Assembly (NCBI GenBank): GCA_017508385.1
Contig: JAFVZB010000025.1
Coordinates: 1-64,000 of the forward strand
Reading direction: 5' to 3'
DNA from: Lentisphaeria bacterium
Lineage (GTDB): Bacteria > Verrucomicrobiota > Lentisphaeria > Victivallales > Victivallaceae
DNA: 64,000 nucleotides
A program made the translations under genes and the position numbers. This document shows, one piece after another, positions 1 to 7,753 of this stretch. The number at the start of each line of letters is the position of its first letter. The first letter of the stretch is position 1. The notes below the pieces were generated by a model. The model was not told the DNA's origin and did not search any database. It saw only the letters and a program-made list of their open reading frames with translations.

Positions 1-10
1 GTGGTACTTT

Positions 11-50
11 TACGGATTGGTACAGAGTATTACGGATGGGTACGGAGAAT
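11..50. repeat. Imperfect 20-bp tandem repeat
   Basis: Two adjacent 20-bp units (11-30 and 31-50) match at 17 of 20 positions and share a TACGGAT(T/G)GGTAC core. The bases just before (GGTAC at 3-7) look like the tail of another unit, so the array may extend beyond the left edge of the window. No gene is visible here and the function is unknown. Confidence 0.5.
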
Positions 51-92
51 AGCAATAAACACAGTTTTTCCCCGAATCAAGGCATAAGAAAA

Positions 93-118
93 CCCTCTTG
101 AGATTGCTCTCAAGAGGG
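93..118 (-). terminator. Rho-independent terminator after tRNA-Arg
   Basis: A perfect 11-bp stem (CCCTCTTGAGA at 93-103 pairs with 108-118) closes a 4-nt loop. Read on the minus strand it is followed by TTTTCTT. It lies just past the 3' end of the minus-strand tRNA gene, as expected for an intrinsic terminator. Confidence 0.85.
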
Positions 119-126
119 CTAATATT

Positions 127-203
127 TGGTACACCCAAAGGGATTTGAACCCCTAACCTTCTGGTCCGTAGCCAGACGCTCTATCCAATTGAGCTATGGG
201 TGC
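127..203 (-). tRNA. tRNA-Arg (anticodon ACG)
   Basis: Read on the minus strand, the sequence folds into a cloverleaf. The acceptor stem GCACCCA pairs with TGGGTGT, followed by discriminator A and an encoded CCA end. The anticodon arm is TCTGG-CTACGGA-CCAGA, giving anticodon ACG, and the T loop is TTCAAAT. It should decode CGN arginine codons after deamination of A34 to inosine. A promoter lies 14-48 bp upstream and a terminator follows, so it is a monocistronic tRNA gene. Confidence 0.97.
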
Positions 204-223
204 TTGGTGTCATCACTTTTCTT

Positions 224-251
224 AATATAGCTCCGATTTTGTTTTTTTCAA
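224..251 (-). promoter_or_regulatory. Sigma70-type promoter of tRNA-Arg
   Basis: On the minus strand, TTGAAA (246-251) and TATATT (224-229) are separated by 16 bp. The predicted start is about 14 bp before the mature tRNA 5' end. The -10 is preceded by GGAGC, exactly as in the rplM promoter. Confidence 0.65.
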
Positions 252-324
252 GCTCAAATTTGTAAAAATTGCAAATTTTTCTGCAAGTTTCCAACAAGCT
301 CGGAGCAATACTCCAAAACTGCTC

Positions 325-720
325 TTAGCGTTTGGAGAACTGGAAGCGACGACGGGCTCCCGGCTGACCGGATTTTTTACGCTCTTTCACGCGTGAATCA
401 CGGGTCATCATTCCGGCTGCTTTCAGCGCAGCGCGCAGGGTCTCGTCATATTTGACCAGAGCTCTTGCAACTCCGTGACGGAGTGCTCCGGCCTGTCCAG
501 CCATACCGCCTCCATCGAGGTTGGCGGCAATGTCAAATTTGCCGGCAACGTCAGCGGCTTTGAAGACCTGTGCAACATAGTTGCAAAGTGCCTCGCTGGG
601 GAAATACTCTTTCATGTCTTTGCCGTTGAGGGTGACTTTTCCGGTTCCGGCAGAGAGACGGACGCGTGCAACCGCGCATTTACGACGGCCGGTTGCCAAA
701 ACTTCTTCGATCTTCTTCAT
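325..720 (-). CDS. rpsI: 30S ribosomal protein S9
   Basis: This is small-subunit ribosomal protein S9, which sits in the 30S head with its C-terminal tail reaching the P-site tRNA. The 131-residue length is normal. Family hallmarks are visible: the N-terminal TGRRKCAVARVRL block, the GGGMAGQAGALRHGVARAL segment, the DSRVKERKKSGQPGARRRFQFSKR basic tail, and the invariant Ser-Lys-Arg C-terminus that contacts tRNA. It lies 13 bp downstream of rplM, the usual bacterial L13-S9 pair, so both are probably transcribed from the promoter upstream of rplM. Confidence 0.98.
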   Translation of the reverse strand: MKKIEEVLATGRRKCAVARVRLSAGTGKVTLNGKDMKEYFPSEALCNYVAQVFKAADVAGKFDIAANLDGGGMAGQAGALRHGVARALVKYDETLRAALKAAGMMTRDSRVKERKKSGQPGARRRFQFSKR

Positions 721-733
721 TCTCTATACCCTC

Positions 734-1165
734 TTACTTGACGGTGACTTTTTTCGGCTGCTGGGCGGTGTGAGGATACTCGGTTCCTGCATAGACGCGC
801 AGCTTGCTGTACTGGGCACGACCGAGACGTCCGTGCGGCATCATTCCCCAGACTGCATCTTTGATGATGCGCTCGGGTGAACGCTCACGGATCTCTTTGG
901 CGGTGCGGACTTTGCGGCCGCTGCGGAATCCGGAGAAATCAACATACTCCTTCTTCTCGCTCTTGTTGCCGGTGAAGACTGCTTTTTCAGCGTTGATAAC
1001 AATAACAAAAGCTCCCGTATCGACGTGCGGGGTGTAGGTCGGCTTGTCTTTGCCGCGAAGCGCATTGGCAATGCGGACTGCCATGCGGCCCACAGGTGCC
1101 TCGGAAGCATCGAACAGCAAGTACTCGCGCTCGATCTCGCCAACTTTAGCCAGATAAGTTTTCAT
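734..1165 (-). CDS. rplM: 50S ribosomal protein L13
   Basis: Large-subunit ribosomal protein L13, an early assembly protein. I chose the start that gives MKTYLAKVGEIEREYLLFDA, because the product is then 143 residues (E. coli 142) and begins where the family begins. An upstream in-frame ATG would add 29 unrelated residues. A GAAGAG purine stretch precedes the chosen start. The family motif GMMPHGRLGRAQYSKLRVYAG is intact, as is GKDKPTYTPHVDTGAFV. It is the first gene of the rplM-rpsI operon. Confidence 0.97.
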   Translation of the reverse strand: MKTYLAKVGEIEREYLLFDASEAPVGRMAVRIANALRGKDKPTYTPHVDTGAFVIVINAEKAVFTGNKSEKKEYVDFSGFRSGRKVRTAKEIRERSPERIIKDAVWGMMPHGRLGRAQYSKLRVYAGTEYPHTAQQPKKVTVK

Positions 1166-1345
1166 TTCAAGAACTCTTCTTTTTTGTTTTTTCGGGTTCA
1201 TCACTTTTGCCTGACAATATCCCTCTCTTTCGCACTTTTCAGGATATTTCAAGCACTTATTTGCCTCTCTGCAAGCATCTCACATATCCGGCGTGATGAT
1301 CGGGATACGCCTGTGATACACAAGAATACTTCACGAAAGTCTTAT

Positions 1346-1374
1346 AATATAGCTCCAAATGTGCGTTTTGTCAA
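1346..1374 (-). promoter_or_regulatory. Strong promoter of rplM-rpsI with long leader
   Basis: On the minus strand, TTGACA (1369-1374) and TATATT (1346-1351) are separated by 17 bp, close to the sigma70 consensus. The predicted start near 1339 leaves an untranslated leader of about 175 nt (1166-1339). This leader can form small stems, for example GGCGT/ACGCC near its 5' end. Leaders of this length before ribosomal protein operons are often autoregulatory, but I cannot demonstrate a binding site here. Confidence 0.75.
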
Positions 1375-1410
1375 ATCAAAACGCTTCAGTTTTTACAGCT
1401 TTTCACCGTT

Positions 1411-2529
1411 TCAGAGGTTTTCCTCTTCAAGTGTGATGGTTTTGCCGTAATATATTGAGTCGTAAGCCGCATTCATTACCCTCACTGCCGCATAACTGTC
1501 GGCGAGTACGGTTTCCGGCTTGGCTCTTCTGCCCTCGATGGCGGCGACAAAACTGCCCACCAGAGAGTCATCGAGTCCGCCATCCATGCGGGGAACTCCA
1601 TCGACCAGCATACGGTTGGGGGAGGGGAATCCCGGTCCCAGAAGGTAGCTGTGGCGGTCGAAAAAGTCGGCGGAAACGTATCCTTTTGTTCCTGTGACTT
1701 TGAGATTGCACTCAAGGCTCTTTGGCCAGTAGAGGCGGCGGACTTCACATCTCTCTTCGAGGTTGCTGTAACTCGGATTGATGAAGTATTTTACTCCGTT
1801 GGTCAGCTCTCCTGTGATAGCGGCGTGGTCCTCAACGGCGAGATGAGCTCTCTGATTGACTGCGCTTACGGCGGAGACGGTTTTGAATTCAGCTCCGGTG
1901 AGCCAGCGGACTACATCGTAGGGATGCGGATGGTCGGTGATCGCTCCGCCTCTCCAGGTGTTTTCTCCTTTGCGGATGGGAATGCGTTTGCCGTATGAGA
2001 GCAGGGGGTCTCCCCAGTTTTTGTAGTAGTTGCAGGGGCTCTGGCTGATGTTGGTGAGATAGATGCTTTTGATCTCTCCGATCCTGCCTGAATCGATAAG
2101 TTTTTTCGCCTGCGCAAACTGGGCGTTGAAGTGGAGCTCCAATTCAACGGCGATGACCCGGTCGTAGGTTTTTTCAATTTCTATCATCTGACGGCACTCA
2201 TCTTCATCCATCGAGATGACCTTCATCATGTAGATGTGGAGCTTGCGTTTCACCGCTTCCTTGAACATTGCAAAGTGCTCGATGTTGTCGCTGCCGATCA
2301 TCACGGCATCAGCATCAGGGTGGGCGTCGAACATCTCGATGTAGTCGTTGTGGAACGAGATGTTGTTTGCCGCTTCTCCGGCTCTTATTTTTGCCTGTTC
2401 GAGCCTTGCATTGTCAAAGTCAGATACTGCGATAACGTCGAGCAGACGGGTATCTCTGCCTGCTCCGTTGACGTAGAGTGCGGCGTGCGGATTTGCGAGT
2501 CCTGCGATCATCATTTTGTAACGTTTCAT
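1411..2529 (-). CDS. Gfo/Idh/MocA-family oxidoreductase (atypical)
   Basis: Likely a cytoplasmic NAD(P)-dependent sugar or inositol dehydrogenase. The 372 residues have the family order: an N-terminal Rossmann half (MMIAGLANPHAALY, then AVSDFD about 25 residues on) and a C-terminal substrate half with GGAITDHPHPYDVVRWLTG, which resembles the family's D-x3-H catalytic segment. Two things are odd. The nucleotide-binding loop lacks the usual GxGxxG. The usual EKP motif is replaced by MMKVIS, although a lysine remains. The start overlaps the stop of the preceding gene by 4 bp (ATGA), so it is translationally coupled as the last gene of cluster A. The substrate is unknown. Confidence 0.75.
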   Translation of the reverse strand: MKRYKMMIAGLANPHAALYVNGAGRDTRLLDVIAVSDFDNARLEQAKIRAGEAANNISFHNDYIEMFDAHPDADAVMIGSDNIEHFAMFKEAVKRKLHIYMMKVISMDEDECRQMIEIEKTYDRVIAVELELHFNAQFAQAKKLIDSGRIGEIKSIYLTNISQSPCNYYKNWGDPLLSYGKRIPIRKGENTWRGGAITDHPHPYDVVRWLTGAEFKTVSAVSAVNQRAHLAVEDHAAITGELTNGVKYFINPSYSNLEERCEVRRLYWPKSLECNLKVTGTKGYVSADFFDRHSYLLGPGFPSPNRMLVDGVPRMDGGLDDSLVGSFVAAIEGRRAKPETVLADSYAAVRVMNAAYDSIYYGKTITLEEENL

Positions 2530-3167
2530 TTTTCAAGATTCCTTCTGATGAGTTCCGCAAGTTTTTCGATGTTCTGTTTTCCTGCCGGTATCAATCCCCG
2601 GTCGGCTTTGATTTCAAATCTGAGCTTCATCCAGCCGAATGGACCTGCTGCCGCAGGATAGACTCCGTTTTCGGCGATGAGGGTTTGCAGCTCATCGTCA
2701 TCGGCGCAGATGAGTCCCTCTTCGTTGAAATATCCCACTACCGGCTGATTGGTAACGTGTCCGTCGGAGTAGTTGCCTTTGACAAAACAGATGTCGCTCA
2801 TGGTGTCGGGCAGACACTCGTTGAGTTCAAATTCTGCCGCCATGCCGTTTTCAAACTCCGCTATGGCAAAGAGGATATTCATGCCGTCAACCTTTTCGAT
2901 GTGCAGATTGCGGTACTCTGAACCGGTAACATCCTGAGCCGCATCGAGCACCGAGAGAAAGTGGCTGTAAAGGAACTCCTCTTCGCTCACGGAGTTCTTT
3001 TTGCAGCGCATCGAGGTGTAGCGCAGACTGCAAAGTTTTCCGGCGTTGCCGTTGTTTTTGACGTTGCGGCACTTTTCTGATATGGGCAGATGCCGCCAGT
3101 AGAGACCTACGAGGTAGTCGCCGTCAGGCTGTTTCAATGCCTCGCAGGGAGTAAGGATTTTTTTCAT
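2526..3167 (-). CDS. Conserved-looking protein of unknown function
   Basis: I do not recognise this 213-residue protein. It has no signal peptide or membrane segment, so it is probably cytoplasmic. It carries an N-terminal PDGDYLVGLYWRHLP segment, several cysteines in the first third (CRNV, CSLR, MRCKK) and a C-terminal block, YPAAAGPFGWMKLRFEIKAD. Its start overlaps the stop of the LamG-GH42-like gene by 4 bp and its stop overlaps the start of the Gfo/Idh/MocA gene by 4 bp. It is therefore locked into translation with both. It may be a sugar-binding or isomerase-like partner of the oxidoreductase, but this is only inference from position. Confidence 0.6.
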   Translation of the reverse strand: MKKILTPCEALKQPDGDYLVGLYWRHLPISEKCRNVKNNGNAGKLCSLRYTSMRCKKNSVSEEEFLYSHFLSVLDAAQDVTGSEYRNLHIEKVDGMNILFAIAEFENGMAAEFELNECLPDTMSDICFVKGNYSDGHVTNQPVVGYFNEEGLICADDDELQTLIAENGVYPAAAGPFGWMKLRFEIKADRGLIPAGKQNIEKLAELIRRNLEK

Positions 3168-6076
3168 TTTGATTTTCCTGTATGATAAATTTTGGTGTCG
3201 CCATTTTTCAGGTCGAGAGAAAGTTTTTCCGCCCGCTGTTTTCTGCCGGTCACGACATCGGTCAACTCGTACTCACGGTCAAAGATGAGCTCACGTTTGC
3301 CGTCTCCGGTGGCGTGCAGCATGACGAACGATTCGTTTGCCCGGATGAGGTCACCGTTTCTGTTGTAGATGTGCACTCCGGAAACCTCGGCAGTTCCCCT
3401 GAGCAAATCGGCGGTCGGCCGGATGAGACTGTAAAAACTTTTTCCTCCCCACGGAGCTGGTTTGACGGCGAGCGCATTGAATTTGCCGAGCTTCGCCGCA
3501 ATTTCGGCATCCTGAGAGATCACCGAAAACACCGGGTCAAAATAGTGCAGTTCGTTATCCTTCTTCAGATACTTTACCCATCCGGTATTGTGGATGACGT
3601 CCAGCTTTTTGGAGCCTGATTTTCTGGCACAGCTGAAATCAAATCCGGTGAGCCGCTTCATCGCTCTGGTGCTGTAACCTCCGTAAGTTATGAAGCCGGG
3701 AGCGTAAAACCAGATGACATTGGCTTGGTTTCGGGCGAACTTGGCGTGAAGCTTGTCGAGATTTTTCTCAGCGTTCCACAAGTTCGGGAAGATGTAGAGT
3801 TTGTAGTCCGGCATATCAGGATCGAACATATCGCTGTAAAGATAGGTGTCGTAAGCAAATCCTGCGTGTCCGACTTCGGCTCTCACCATGCGGACAAAGT
3901 CGTGATTGCGGAACGTTGCATCATTGACCAGCATCATGCTCTTTTCGTCAACGATGAGTGCAACTTCGGCTTTGCTTTTGCGGGGGAACTCCTGATAACG
4001 CTTTTCGATCTTCGCCATTTGGGATATCTGACTCATCAACTCCTGATCGTGGAAACTCTCTGCTCCGGTGAGTGTGAGCCACTGGATGTGAGTTCCCTGA
4101 GTCAGGGCGTTGCCGAGCGTGCGCCAGTTGACATCGTAACTCTCTTTTCTGGTCGGAGTCTTGTAAACGACGGTCTCATTCGAGAAACAGCTGCGCATAT
4201 CAGCTTCGTCAAAGTAGAGTTTTTTGTGGAGAAGCAGACTTGATGTGTAGCCGTTAAGGTAGTCGCCTTCCATTCCGGCACGGCGGCGGTCGTAGCTCAT
4301 GGGGCTTACGATAAAGTCGATATCCTTGTTGGCGAGCACCCTGTCGAGGTTGTGGAATCCCTGACGTTCCAGTTCGGCGTGCCACAGGGTGTAGCCGTAA
4401 AAAACGCCCATCGGTTTTCTGTAATTGACCGCTTGCTTGGCGGTTTTGAGAAAGAGTGCCATCGCATCGGTCACGCTGTCGCTGGAAAATTGGCGGTAGT
4501 CCAAAACGTCACGGGCGGCGGGCGGATAGCGGAAAAAGCCCAGCTCAGAATCCTTTGAACGCTTTTTCGGAGTCGGTATCATTGCTGTTTCAAAATCAGC
4601 TCCCGGCTGCCGCCACGCTTTGCGCAGGGCGTTGAGGGTTTTATAGCGTTTTTTCAGCCAGCTTCTCCACGCCTCGACGTTGCATTTTGAGTAATCGACG
4701 CATCCGTGGTGAGTTCCCCACCAGTACCATTCGCTGGCTCTGCCACCTGCGATGATGTAGCCGAAAATTCTGGAGGCGTACGGCTGACTTTCGATGTGTT
4801 GAAGCAGCTTGGTGAGAGCCTCAGTGCCATCTTTGCGCCATGACGGACTGTTGAATGACGGCTGATAACGGTCGTGTTTACCGTCGATGGTGTATCCGGC
4901 TTCACTCTTGTGCTTGTTTGCCCACCAGCGGGGAGCATCGACTTTCACCCTCAGCATGATTCTGCCCTGCGGATTGGCTTCGAGCGTTTCCATGATGGCT
5001 TTGTCAACTTTGGTAAAGTCGAATTTTCCGGGAGCTATCCACCAGTCGTGTATTCCCCGTTTCCAGATGATCATGGTCTGAACGAGACGGGCGGTGTTGG
5101 GAACTCCTGCGGCGGCAAAATCCCGTGCGCTGGCAAGAGAGTCTTTATCCTGAGCTTTTGAGGTCTGACTTGCAGTCATTGACGGCAGAATTTTGCCATC
5201 TTTGATAAAGTGCATCATGCCGTTGCGCATCTCAACTGTTACCGGAGTGTTCTCTTCGACCAGCTGCGGAGGCAGATTTTTTTCAAACTCGACGGTTATT
5301 GGAAGTTTTTTATCAAATCCCGGGTGATAACTGCCCCACTCTTTACGTTTTGCGCTGGGAACAGTGACTTTGCCTGTCGGGTAATTTGTCTTTTCTTTCT
5401 GATAGATTTCTGCGATTTCCTGCGCAGTCAGGGCGGTGTTCCAGCAGGAAATTTTGCCGATGTAACCATTGAAGAACGCCATGCTTCCCCCGCCGTCGCC
5501 CTGACCGCATCCGATGGTCATTTTGTGATAGTTGAATGGAAGAAGTGCCGCTCTTGTCTGGGCTTGCGCTGCAATTTTGCCGTTGACAAAGGTGGTGACT
5601 TTGCCGTGGTCGAATGTTGCGGCGATGAGGTTCCAATGGTTCGGAATTGCGTGAACGCACTCCCTGAGCGGAACGAGTTTTGTGCCGTACTTGCCGGTGC
5701 GCAGACTCTTGTAGTAGCGTAAAATGCCCTCCCAGCAGCCGTTTGCGGGATTGACGAAGCTGAAGTTGGGAACAAAATCGTAAAGCTGTAAGGAGAACTC
5801 AACTTTCATTCTGCCGCGGAAGCCTTTGAAAGCGATTCCCCGGTATCCGGTTTCCATTGAGTCAGGAGCATCTTCGAGCGTTCCGGGAGCGACCCATGCG
5901 GCAATAGTGAATTTTTTGCCGTCAAATTTTCCGGCAGGCAAATCAAATTGCGGAGTGTTTACCGGAATATCTCCCGCAAGAAGCGGTTTTTCCGGTTGAT
6001 AGACAAAAACGGCTTGTGCCGCAAAAAGCTGCAAAAACGGCACAAGCGTGGCTGTGAGTATGAGTTTTTTTAACAT
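3164..6076 (-). CDS. Secreted LamG-domain + GH42-like beta-galactosidase family enzyme
   Basis: A large exported glycoside hydrolase. I place the start at the ATG giving MLKKLILTATLVPFLQLFAAQA, a clear signal peptide; a TTG five codons upstream is the alternative. The numbering here counts from that TTG. Residues about 45-235 form a concanavalin-like LamG domain (FTIAAWVAPG, WNLIAATFDHGKVTTFVNG, GYIGKISCWNTALTAQEI). Residues about 330-700 form a clan GH-A barrel resembling GH42. The likely acid/base Glu is E454 in GGRASEWYWWG and the likely nucleophile is E629 in LYFDEADMR. Residues 700-975 contain a trimerisation-like domain (PDYKLYIFPNLWNAE) and a beta-rich tail. It lies 24 bp after a pseudopilin gene. 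The exact substrate is not determinable. Confidence 0.8.
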   Translation of the reverse strand: MLKKLILTATLVPFLQLFAAQAVFVYQPEKPLLAGDIPVNTPQFDLPAGKFDGKKFTIAAWVAPGTLEDAPDSMETGYRGIAFKGFRGRMKVEFSLQLYDFVPNFSFVNPANGCWEGILRYYKSLRTGKYGTKLVPLRECVHAIPNHWNLIAATFDHGKVTTFVNGKIAAQAQTRAALLPFNYHKMTIGCGQGDGGGSMAFFNGYIGKISCWNTALTAQEIAEIYQKEKTNYPTGKVTVPSAKRKEWGSYHPGFDKKLPITVEFEKNLPPQLVEENTPVTVEMRNGMMHFIKDGKILPSMTASQTSKAQDKDSLASARDFAAAGVPNTARLVQTMIIWKRGIHDWWIAPGKFDFTKVDKAIMETLEANPQGRIMLRVKVDAPRWWANKHKSEAGYTIDGKHDRYQPSFNSPSWRKDGTEALTKLLQHIESQPYASRIFGYIIAGGRASEWYWWGTHHGCVDYSKCNVEAWRSWLKKRYKTLNALRKAWRQPGADFETAMIPTPKKRSKDSELGFFRYPPAARDVLDYRQFSSDSVTDAMALFLKTAKQAVNYRKPMGVFYGYTLWHAELERQGFHNLDRVLANKDIDFIVSPMSYDRRRAGMEGDYLNGYTSSLLLHKKLYFDEADMRSCFSNETVVYKTPTRKESYDVNWRTLGNALTQGTHIQWLTLTGAESFHDQELMSQISQMAKIEKRYQEFPRKSKAEVALIVDEKSMMLVNDATFRNHDFVRMVRAEVGHAGFAYDTYLYSDMFDPDMPDYKLYIFPNLWNAEKNLDKLHAKFARNQANVIWFYAPGFITYGGYSTRAMKRLTGFDFSCARKSGSKKLDVIHNTGWVKYLKKDNELHYFDPVFSVISQDAEIAAKLGKFNALAVKPAPWGGKSFYSLIRPTADLLRGTAEVSGVHIYNRNGDLIRANESFVMLHATGDGKRELIFDREYELTDVVTGRKQRAEKLSLDLKNGDTKIYHTGKSK

Positions 6077-6100
6077 TTTGACGTACAGCAAGTTGCTTTG

Positions 6101-6967
6101 TCAGAGTGTTTCGCCGACACTGAGTTCCTTGTAAAGGACGTGGTTGTATTTGGAGAGCTTAGTGCCGAAACTTGCGTTGTATCTTGATGAGTCAACCGGA
6201 TATCCGCCTTCGGCAATCTCGCCGAAACTTGCGGCTTTGGCGTGACCATCGAAGTAAACAACGTTGCATCTGCCCATGGCGTGAGCATCCCAGAACGGAG
6301 AGTAACGTTTGTTGGTATTAGCAAGGTCAATATACGGACCATTGAAGCTTAACGGTGCATTTCTGATGTTGTCAGCCAGAAAAATAGTCTGACTTGCGTT
6401 CTTCACTCTGGTGGTGATGATCGTGCCGTAACTGTTGCTTTTGTAGGTGTTCTGAGCGGTTCCGGTGTAAACTTTCCACGGATGAGTGCCGTCACCGTGG
6501 TAGTAAACCTGCTTACCTACAACGCAGTTGCCCATGTTCATACCGTAGATGATGGCTTTGACTCTGTTTTCCTCTTTGGGCCAATAGGTTGTGTTGTCGG
6601 TCTGCAATGCGTTTTTGGGACAGCTGAACTTTTGGCGATCCTGCTCTTTGAGGAGTTTTGAGTTCCAGAGTCGCCATGTCCACTCAGGCTTGCCTTTGAA
6701 AATCTTGTCGTTTTCATAGAGGCAGATGGCATCCCTGTTGCTTTCGAGGTAGTCAGAAATTACCATAAAGAGAGACTTCTGGTTGTTCAGGCATTGAGTT
6801 GAAGTCGCACGGTTTCTTGCGGATTGCAGCGCAGGCATCAGGATAGATGCGAGGATGGCAATAATGGCGATGACGACCAGAAGTTCGATGAGCGTGAAGC
6901 TCCTGAGCTTCATCTCTCTGTTCCAGAGAGATAACGGGGTTCCTTTGTGCAGCTTTTGTGTTCTCAT
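6101..6967 (-). CDS. Type II secretion-like pseudopilin (prepilin-type N-terminus) with hairpin-encoded leader
   Basis: A pseudopilin-like surface or periplasmic protein. The prepilin motif F-T-L-I-E-L-L begins at residue 24, with the conserved Glu at +5, followed by the hydrophobic helix [17 protein letters not shown] and [16 protein letters not shown]. Near the C-terminus, [14 protein letters not shown] is an H-X10-DG form of the H-X9-DG domain seen in PVC pseudopilins. The start is supported by AAGGAG 5 nt upstream, so the 23-residue leader before the cleavage region is real coding sequence. That leader contains two adjacent inverted repeats. The gene sits between the SIS protein and the LamG-GH42-like enzyme. 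Confidence 0.88.
   Translation of the reverse strand: MRTQKLHKGTPLSLWNREMKLRSFTLIELLVVIAIIAILASILMPALQSARNRATSTQCLNNQKSLFMVISDYLESNRDAICLYENDKIFKGKPEWTWRLWNSKLLKEQDRQKFSCPKNALQTDNTTYWPKEENRVKAIIYGMNMGNCVVGKQVYYHGDGTHPWKVYTGTAQNTYKSNSYGTIITTRVKNASQTIFLADNIRNAPLSFNGPYIDLANTNKRYSPFWDAHAMGRCNVVYFDGHAKAASFGEIAEGGYPVDSSRYNASFGTKLSKYNHVLYKELSVGETL
6896..6932 (-). repeat. Two abutting inverted repeats inside a pseudopilin leader
   Basis: IR1 (6912-6932) has perfect 9-bp arms ATCTCTCTG/CAGAGAGAT around 3 nt. IR2 (6896-6911) has perfect 7-bp arms GAAGCTC/GAGCTTC around 2 nt and touches IR1 directly. Both lie inside the pseudopilin coding sequence; IR2 encodes the KLRSF just before TLIELL. The same arrangement occurs at 17052-17088 in another pseudopilin gene. 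Confidence 0.85.
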
Positions 6968-6982
6968 AACTTTCTCCTTTTG

Positions 6983-7753
6983 TTAGAGGTTTTTGACCAA
7001 AGGACGGTATTTTTTCAATTTTGCGGCATTCTTCTCATCGCCTCCCGGAACGTTGGCACTGCTCCACAGCGGAGGCTCGATGCCACGCTCAACGCAGATG
7101 CGGACACACTCGATTTCCAGCCAGTGGGCAATGGTGAAATCCACCACATTGGATATCGGAGCAATGCTGGTTTCACATCCCGGAACCAGAACGGCGGCAT
7201 CGCCTACGGGATTGTAGTCATCGATCGCAATATCGGCATAATCGAAGAGATTTTTGCCGTTGCTGTGGCGGATGAAGTGGTCTTTGGGCATCTCATTCTG
7301 CCAGCAGCTTGAGGAAACGGCGATGATTTTTGCGCCTGCCTTTTTAGCCTCCATGGCGGCGTCGATGGTGGCGGCGTTTATTCCGATGTTGTGGAAGATG
7401 ATGAGGACATCATCTTTCTTGAGGTCATAGTAACGCATGATTGCGCTGCCGTAGTTTTCGATTCTCTCAAGCTCAAGATATTTGAGAGCCTGATTGAAAA
7501 CAGAGAGTCCGGTTTCCATGATCGGATTGATATTGGCAAAGCCTCCGGCACGGAAGAACATCTCGCCCATCACCAGCGTGGTGTGACCGCCTCCGCCGTA
7601 AACGCTGATGAGCCGGTCGTTTGCGACGGCATCAGCCATCAGCTCTGCTGCGGCATGGATATTGGCAGCCTGCTCCTTTTTCACCCGCTCAAGATTTGCC
7701 TTGATGGTGTCAAGATATCCGAAGTCGTTGAGTTCCATAGTTGCGGACTCCAT
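6983..7753 (-). CDS. SIS-domain phosphosugar-binding protein (UPF0309-like)
   Basis: A cytoplasmic protein of 256 residues with a sugar-isomerase (SIS) fold: RLISVYGGGGHTTLVMGEMFFRAGG near residue 50, DDVLIIFHNIGINAATIDAA near 115 and GAKIIAVSSS near 140. This pattern matches UPF0309-type proteins, whose reaction is mostly unknown but which are often linked to amino-sugar or phosphosugar metabolism. Its ATG overlaps the stop of the preceding hydrolase-like gene by one base (TAATG), so translation is coupled. In cluster A it may isomerise or sense a phosphosugar released from the glycan. Confidence 0.75.
   Translation of the reverse strand: MESATMELNDFGYLDTIKANLERVKKEQAANIHAAAELMADAVANDRLISVYGGGGHTTLVMGEMFFRAGGFANINPIMETGLSVFNQALKYLELERIENYGSAIMRYYDLKKDDVLIIFHNIGINAATIDAAMEAKKAGAKIIAVSSSCWQNEMPKDHFIRHSNGKNLFDYADIAIDDYNPVGDAAVLVPGCETSIAPISNVVDFTIAHWLEIECVRICVERGIEPPLWSSANVPGGDEKNAAKLKKYRPLVKNL

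Noticed and set aside
3182..5722. Several antisense ORFs of 145-172 codons over the LamG-GH42-like gene
   Set aside because: They lie opposite a clear coding gene, have no start signals and resemble no family; they are codon-bias shadows.
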